Positions 59,932 through 64,000 of a stretch of DNA of 64,000 bases are shown in pieces. Source of the DNA: JAVJST01 sp040219295 (lineage in GTDB: Bacteria; Pseudomonadota; Alphaproteobacteria; Rhodospirillales; Casp-alpha2). Position numbers and translations under genes: made by a program. Below the pieces are notes generated by a model. It ran no database searches. It had not been told where the DNA came from and saw only the letters and a program-made list of their open reading frames with translations. The stretch is taken from positions 372,001-436,000 of the forward strand of contig JAVJST010000011.1 of assembly GCA_040219295.1 (NCBI GenBank). The letters run 5' to 3'. How positions within the stretch are numbered: the stretch's first letter is position 1; each line of letters starts with the position of its first letter.

Positions 59932-60860
59932 CGGAACGCAACCCGCTCTATCCGCCGGTCGAGCCGTACAAGAGCGGCTATCTCGATACCGGCGACGGCC
60001 ACGAGGTCTACTGGGAATGCTGCGGCAACGCCGAAGCGCCGGCCGTGATCTTCCTGCACGGCGGACCCGGTGCCGGCTGCGCCACCGCCCACCGCCGGTT
60101 GTTCGACCCGGCGCGCTGGAACATCGTGCTGTTCGACCAGCGCGGCTGCGGCAAGTCGACGCCCAACGCCTCGACCGACAACAACACCACCCAGCACCTG
60201 ATCGCCGACATGGAGGGGATCCGCGAGACCCTGGGGATCGAGAACTGGCTGATTTTCGGCGGCTCGTGGGGATCGACCCTCGGGCTGGTTTACGGCATCG
60301 CGCATCCCGGACGCTGCACCGGGTTCGTGCTGCGCGGCGTTTTCCTCGGCACCATGACCGAGGTCAACTGGTTCCTGCACGGCATGGGCCGGTTCTTTCC
60401 GGACGCCGCGGCGCGGTTCTTCGACTACCTCGATCCCGACGAGCGCGAGGACCCGCTCGGCGCCTATCACGCCCGGCTATGGTCGGACAACTCGGCCGAA
60501 CAGCGCCGCGCCGCCGACCAGTGGGGCAGCTACGAGGCCGCCTGCGCGCGGCTGCGCCCGGTCCAGGGCGGCGGCGGCGGCGGCAGCCTGGCCCTGGCCC
60601 GGCTCGAGACCCACTACTTCGTCAACCAGATGTTCCTGCCCGACGGCTACATCCTCGGCAACATCGGCGCCATCGCGAACCTGCCCGCCGTCATCGTCCA
60701 GGGCCGCTACGACGTGATCTGCCCGCCGGCGACCGCGGCGGCGCTGGCGGCGCGCTGGCCCGGCGCGGAACTCCAGCTCATCGACGACGCCGGGCACTCG
60801 GCTTTCGAGATCCCGATCCTCCAGGCGCTGGTGTCCGCGACTGACGCGATGGCGCGCTGA
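59922..60860 (+). CDS. pip: Proline iminopeptidase
   Basis: This 312-residue alpha/beta hydrolase removes N-terminal proline from peptides. It has HGGPGAG (oxyanion hole), DQRGCGKSTPN, the nucleophile elbow GGSWGSTLGL, the Asp in GRYDVICP and the His in DDAGHSAFE, all typical of peptidase family S33. ATG 59922 overlaps the Nudix gene end by 10 bp, so both are read together. Confidence 0.93.
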   Translation: MDVTERNPLYPPVEPYKSGYLDTGDGHEVYWECCGNAEAPAVIFLHGGPGAGCATAHRRLFDPARWNIVLFDQRGCGKSTPNASTDNNTTQHLIADMEGIRETLGIENWLIFGGSWGSTLGLVYGIAHPGRCTGFVLRGVFLGTMTEVNWFLHGMGRFFPDAAARFFDYLDPDEREDPLGAYHARLWSDNSAEQRRAADQWGSYEAACARLRPVQGGGGGGSLALARLETHYFVNQMFLPDGYILGNIGAIANLPAVIVQGRYDVICPPATAAALAARWPGAELQLIDDAGHSAFEIPILQALVSATDAMAR

Positions 60861-60947
60861 TGGCGCGTCGCGCCGTGTTGCAAAGCAGGGTCGTTCCCTT
60901 ATGATGCGGCTGGGTTTCGAGGTACGCCGCAGAGGGGATTTCCGGCG

Positions 60948-61460
60948 ATGAACAGAATACTTGCTCTCCTGCCGGCCGGCGCGCTGGCCCTGGCGGCCCT
61001 CGTCGTGACGGCGTCACCCGTTCTCGCCGAGGATGACGAGCCGGCGTTCATCACCCTCGTCGGCGGCGCCTACGACGTCAACGACGACGAGGACAACACC
61101 GCCGAGTTCCGTCTCGAGTACCGCTCGGACAAGCAGTTCTACTACCTCAAGCCGTTCGCCGCCGTCGCCGGCACCGCGTCGGGCAGCGTGTTCGTCGGCG
61201 CTGGCGTGCTGATGGACGTCTACTTCGGCCGCCGTCTCGTGGTGACGCCGAGCTTTGCGCCGCATTTCTATCACCAGGGCGGCTCCGACAAGGACCTCGA
61301 CTACCCGCTCGAGTTCCGCTCGCAGCTGGAGATCGCGTATCGCTTCGACAACCGCTCGCGGCTCGGCCTGGCGATCTCGCACTATTCGAACGCCAGCCTG
61401 GGCGACTCGAACCCGGGCGTCGAGACGCTGTCGCTGAACTACTCGATCCCGCTCGACTGA
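60948..61460 (+). CDS. PagL-like lipid A 3-O-deacylase (acyloxyacyl hydrolase family)
   Basis: This 170-residue outer membrane protein has a signal peptide (cleavage near VLAED) and alternating beta strands ending in the aromatic-like LSLNYSIPLD. The PagL catalytic triad is visible: His and Ser in ISHYSNAS and Glu in NPGVETLSL. It would remove a 3-O-linked acyl chain from lipid A and so modify the outer membrane, complementing the LPS genes at the left edge. GGGG precedes the ATG. Confidence 0.88.
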   Translation: MNRILALLPAGALALAALVVTASPVLAEDDEPAFITLVGGAYDVNDDEDNTAEFRLEYRSDKQFYYLKPFAAVAGTASGSVFVGAGVLMDVYFGRRLVVTPSFAPHFYHQGGSDKDLDYPLEFRSQLEIAYRFDNRSRLGLAISHYSNASLGDSNPGVETLSLNYSIPLD

Positions 61461-61521
61461 CGCGACAGACGCGGCGCCGTGGACAAATGGCGCTTTCCTG
61501 TGTAGATGAGCCCTCGGTTCA

Positions 61522-61598
61522 GCGCCCGTAGCTCAGTCGGATAGAGCACAGGATTCCTAATCCTGGGGTCGCAGGTTCGAATCCTGCCGGGCGCACCA
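61522..61598 (+). tRNA. tRNA-Arg (anticodon CCU), CCA encoded
   Basis: The cloverleaf folds fully: acceptor stem GCGCCCG/CGGGCGC, D stem GCTC/GAGC, anticodon stem CAGGA/TCCTG with loop TTCCTAA (anticodon CCT), T stem GCAGG/CCTGC with loop TTCGAAT, and an encoded ACCA end. It reads AGG arginine codons. Confidence 0.97.
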
Positions 61599-61631
61599 AT
61601 CTCCTGAGCACGCAGCTGCCGCCACCCCGAC

Positions 61632-61640
61632 TTATCCACA
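61632..61640 (+). promoter_or_regulatory. DnaA box-like TTATCCACA downstream of the tRNA
   Basis: A second perfect TTATCCACA occurs 34 bp after the tRNA and 77 bp before the phosphohistidine phosphatase gene. It may bind DnaA, but no cluster of boxes is seen, so an origin is unlikely. Confidence 0.35.
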
Positions 61641-61716
61641 GGCTGCGGTTTCGGCCCCTTGCCGCCGCCGGTCGACCCGTTAAGCTAATCCCGGTTGGGA
61701 AAACCGGGGGCATGAC

Positions 61717-62238
61717 ATGCGGACTCTCTACCTGCTCCGGCACGCCAAATCGAGCTGGTCCGATCCGTCCCTCGACGACGTCGAGCGGCCGCTCAATTCG
61801 CGCGGCAAGGAAGCCCGCGACGTCATCGCCGACTGGTTCCGGCGCAACCGTATCCGGCCCGACCTGGTCATCTGTTCGCCGGCGAAACGCACCCGCCAGA
61901 CCCTGAAACCGATCAGGAAACTCTGGGATCCGTGCCCCGGTATCATATTCGAACCAAAGGTTTACGAGGCTTCCGCCGGTGACCTGCACGACGTGCTGCG
62001 CCATGCCGCGCCCAATGCGCGATCGATCCTGCTGGTCGGTCACAACCCGGGCCTGCAGTCCCTCGCGGCCGATCTGATGGACGACTCGATGGACGGACCG
62101 GCGCGCCAGCTCAGGGCCAAGTTCCCGACCGGCGCGATCGCCTGCCTGACCGCCGACAAGGAAGGCTGGATGCGGATGTCGGGTGGCGCCTTCCGGCTGC
62201 GCGATTTCGTCCTGCCACGCCTGCTGGCCGCCGCCTGA
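61717..62238 (+). CDS. SixA-like phosphohistidine phosphatase
   Basis: This 173-residue histidine phosphatase begins LYLLRHAKSSWSD, with the catalytic RHAKSSW motif of the SixA branch. The second His is in LLVGHNPGLQ. SixA removes phosphate from HPt domains of histidine kinases in E. coli; the hybrid kinase at 55946-58183 has such a domain, but a link is speculative. Confidence 0.88.
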   Translation: MRTLYLLRHAKSSWSDPSLDDVERPLNSRGKEARDVIADWFRRNRIRPDLVICSPAKRTRQTLKPIRKLWDPCPGIIFEPKVYEASAGDLHDVLRHAAPNARSILLVGHNPGLQSLAADLMDDSMDGPARQLRAKFPTGAIACLTADKEGWMRMSGGAFRLRDFVLPRLLAAA

Positions 62239-62324
62239 CGAAGATTTAACATTTCAATTGTTGCCGCTGATCGGGCGTCACAATAGGTTCATGATCGATC
62301 TTTGCGGGGCGGGGGCGAGGCACC

Positions 62325-63950
62325 TTGGACGACACGACGGGGCAGGGCGAAACCACCGGTAATGGTTCCATCAGCCAACAGGGAAGCGACGCCGCGCCGG
62401 CCACGGCGGGCATGGAAACGGAGCTCAAGCTCGCGTTCCGCTCCGACGATCTCGGCAAGCTGACGGCGTTCTTCGGCGCCGATCCTCGGTCCTCCGGCAA
62501 GCGCCGCCTGTCGACCACCTACTTCGACACCGCCGACGCCGCACTCCGCGACAAGGGACTGGCGCTGCGCGTACGTCGCGACGGCCGCCGCTACGTGCAG
62601 ACCGTCAAGGGCGAGAATGAAACCAGCGGCGGAGCGCTCTGCCGTCGCGAGATCGAAGCGCCGGTCCGCTCGTCGTCGCCGGATCTCGCGGCGATCCCGG
62701 ACCCTGTCATCGCCGATCTCGTCCAGCGCTCGTCGCTCGCCGGGCTGAAACCGGTGTTCCGCGTCGATGTCGAACGCATCAGCCTCAAGGGACCGGCGGC
62801 GACGCCGGGGGTCTCCGTCGATATCGACGTCGGCGAAGTCAAGGCGGGCCGCCGCCGCGCGCCGATCTGCGAGGTCGAGCTGGAGTCGAAGGGGGCGTCC
62901 CTGCAGGCGCTCTACAAGCTGGCGCTGCAACTGCACCAGTCCGTGCCGCTCAGGGTATCCAAGGTTACCAAGTCGGACACCGGATACCGGCTCCGCGCCG
63001 GCGACGCACCGGCGCCGAGCAAGGCCGCCAAGCTGAAGCTGCCGGCCGACGCCACCGCCGAACAGGCGCTCAACGCCATCGTCTCGTCGTGTCTCGATCA
63101 GCTCATCGCCAACGAACCCTGCGTCGTCGCGACCAAGGACCCGGAGGGCATTCACCAGATGCGCGTCGCGCTCAGGCGGATGCGCTCGTCCTTCCGGTTG
63201 TTCCGCCAGCTGCTGCCGGCCGGGCAGTACGACGAGATCGTCGGCGAGTTGCGCTGGCTGACGTCGGTCCTCGGCCCGGCGCGCGACTGGGACGTGTTCT
63301 CGGCCGAGATCGTCGGGCCCGTCCTCGCCTACCTGCCGGAACACGAAGGGCTCAATGTCCTGCAACGCCGCACCGACGCGCGCCGCGGCCGGGCTCGCCG
63401 CACCGCCCAGGAAGGCGTCGCCTCGCCGCGTTTCACCGCGCTCGTGCTCACGCTCGGCCAGTGGTTGGCCGAGAGCGCGTGGCGCCACCAGGACCTGTCG
63501 GAAACCTCGGCGCGGCTGTTCGCACCGGCGCGGGTGTTCGCCGCCGACGCCATCGCCAGACGCTTCAAGGCGGTGCGCAAGCTCGGCAGGCGCATCGAGA
63601 CGCTGCCCGTTGCGGAACGCCACCGGCTGCGCATCGAGGTCAAGAAGCTGCGTTACGCGATCGAGTTCTTCGGCAGCCTGTTCAACCGGGCGGACGTCAA
63701 GTCGTTCGCCAGGCGCCTGGCCTCGCTGCAGGACGATCTCGGCTACCTCAACGACGTCGCCGTCGCGGCGCATCTCGCGGGTGAGGTCGCCGAGGCGTCG
63801 CGTTCGCCGGACCGCGAACACCTGCGCGCCGCCGAGGGCCTGCTGATCGGCTGGCACGGCCACGCCGTCGCGGTGCACGAGGACGACCTGGTGCGCGACG
63901 TCAGACAGGTACTGAAGGCCAAACGCTTCTGGGAAGCGGACCGGCCCTAG
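62325..63950 (+). CDS. CYTH and CHAD domain protein (inorganic triphosphatase-like)
   Basis: This protein of about 541 residues has an N-terminal CYTH domain beginning METELKL (the ExExK-type signature) with TTYFDTADAALRDKGLALRVRRDG. A C-terminal CHAD domain follows, rich in conserved His and basic residues (GIHQMRVALRRMRSSFRLFR, LGPARDWDVF, RLRIEVKKLRYAIEFF). Homologues such as YgiF hydrolyse inorganic triphosphate, and CHAD binds polyphosphate. TTG 62325, with GAGG 4 nt before it, gives the longest form; ATG 62412 at METELKL is a credible alternative. Confidence 0.85.
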   Translation: MDDTTGQGETTGNGSISQQGSDAAPATAGMETELKLAFRSDDLGKLTAFFGADPRSSGKRRLSTTYFDTADAALRDKGLALRVRRDGRRYVQTVKGENETSGGALCRREIEAPVRSSSPDLAAIPDPVIADLVQRSSLAGLKPVFRVDVERISLKGPAATPGVSVDIDVGEVKAGRRRAPICEVELESKGASLQALYKLALQLHQSVPLRVSKVTKSDTGYRLRAGDAPAPSKAAKLKLPADATAEQALNAIVSSCLDQLIANEPCVVATKDPEGIHQMRVALRRMRSSFRLFRQLLPAGQYDEIVGELRWLTSVLGPARDWDVFSAEIVGPVLAYLPEHEGLNVLQRRTDARRGRARRTAQEGVASPRFTALVLTLGQWLAESAWRHQDLSETSARLFAPARVFAADAIARRFKAVRKLGRRIETLPVAERHRLRIEVKKLRYAIEFFGSLFNRADVKSFARRLASLQDDLGYLNDVAVAAHLAGEVAEASRSPDREHLRAAEGLLIGWHGHAVAVHEDDLVRDVRQVLKAKRFWEADRP

Positions 63951-64000
63951 GCTGTCGCGCGCTGCACCTCGCCGAACGCCTCACGCCCGAACACGTTGCG
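63947..64000 (-). CDS. C-terminal end of an unidentified gene cut by the window edge
   Basis: On the minus strand an open frame enters from the right edge and ends at TAG 63947-63949, reading NVFGREAFGEVQRATA before the stop. It overlaps the stop of the CYTH-CHAD gene by 2 bp, as expected for convergent genes. Only 17 residues are visible, so the product cannot be identified. Confidence 0.35.
   Translation of the reverse strand, partial: RNVFGREAFGEVQRATA

Noticed and set aside
61439..61639. A 66-residue minus-strand frame across the tRNA
   Set aside because: It is antisense to tRNA-Arg. Such translations are common spurious annotations over tRNA genes.
55319..61640. Chromosome origin suggested by two perfect DnaA boxes
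   Set aside because: The two boxes are over 6 kb apart, with no box cluster, AT-rich unwinding region, or dnaA/dnaN/gidA-type neighbours.

Overview
The window is GC-rich, densely coded chromosomal DNA from an alphaproteobacterium, most likely near the Rhodospirillales. Supporting signs are a GcrA cell-cycle regulator, a SAM-II riboswitch in front of metZ, a class I lysyl-tRNA synthetase, MetZ-type sulfhydrylation and a full alphaproteobacterial housekeeping set. There is one tRNA (Arg, anticodon CCU) and no rRNA, CRISPR array or insertion sequence.

Layout. 1-3416 (minus) is a lipid A/LPS block: WaaA (cut by the left edge), a DUF374 acyltransferase and an MsbA-like exporter. 3496-9408 (minus) holds TldE/PmbA, a very large Nfn/GltD-like flavo-iron-sulfur fusion protein and ferredoxin-NADP reductase. 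9601-14366 (plus) carries a rhodanese, a cupin, a Tat-exported aldo/keto reductase, a DUF6064 membrane protein, a core MetE-like methyltransferase and a sterol desaturase-family hydroxylase. 14374-20611 (minus) carries a Tat-exported multicopper oxidase, a GNAT protein, metZ with a SAM-II riboswitch and terminator, a PAS protein, a GMC oxidoreductase and a cupin. 20612-21366 has no recognisable protein gene but holds a promoter-like site, hairpins and dispersed palindromic repeats. 21367-37407 is mixed housekeeping: TldD, a GNAT protein, a second PAS protein, a trimethylamine-dehydrogenase-like flavoprotein, GshA, RsmE, UbiA, a GAF/HD-GYP protein, UbiD, an AT-rich membrane protein, class I LysRS and a class IV aminotransferase.

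37414-51194 is the most unusual part. A LexA/CI-like S24 repressor is divergent from a one-directional 13-kb module of 18 genes. Its order follows the late region of T7-like podoviruses: portal, Bbp19-like protein, scaffold, capsid, tail tubular A and B, internal virion protein, tail fibre, a small basic protein, large terminase, then a lysis cassette. No integrase, polymerase, replication gene, tRNA or obvious att site is visible. A near-consensus promoter is followed at once by an intrinsic-terminator hairpin before the first structural gene, which resembles a phage late promoter controlled by antitermination. This could be a degenerate prophage or a domesticated podovirus-derived particle, such as a gene transfer agent-like element.

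51251-64000 returns to chromosomal genes: a VOC protein, an isocitrate lyase/PEP mutase-family protein, methylmalonyl-CoA mutase, gcrA (with a perfect DnaA box upstream), a hybrid histidine kinase, a 2OG-Fe oxygenase-like protein, a Nudix protein, proline iminopeptidase, a PagL-like lipid A deacylase, tRNA-Arg, a SixA-like phosphatase and a CYTH-CHAD protein. The C-terminus of another minus-strand gene lies at the right edge.
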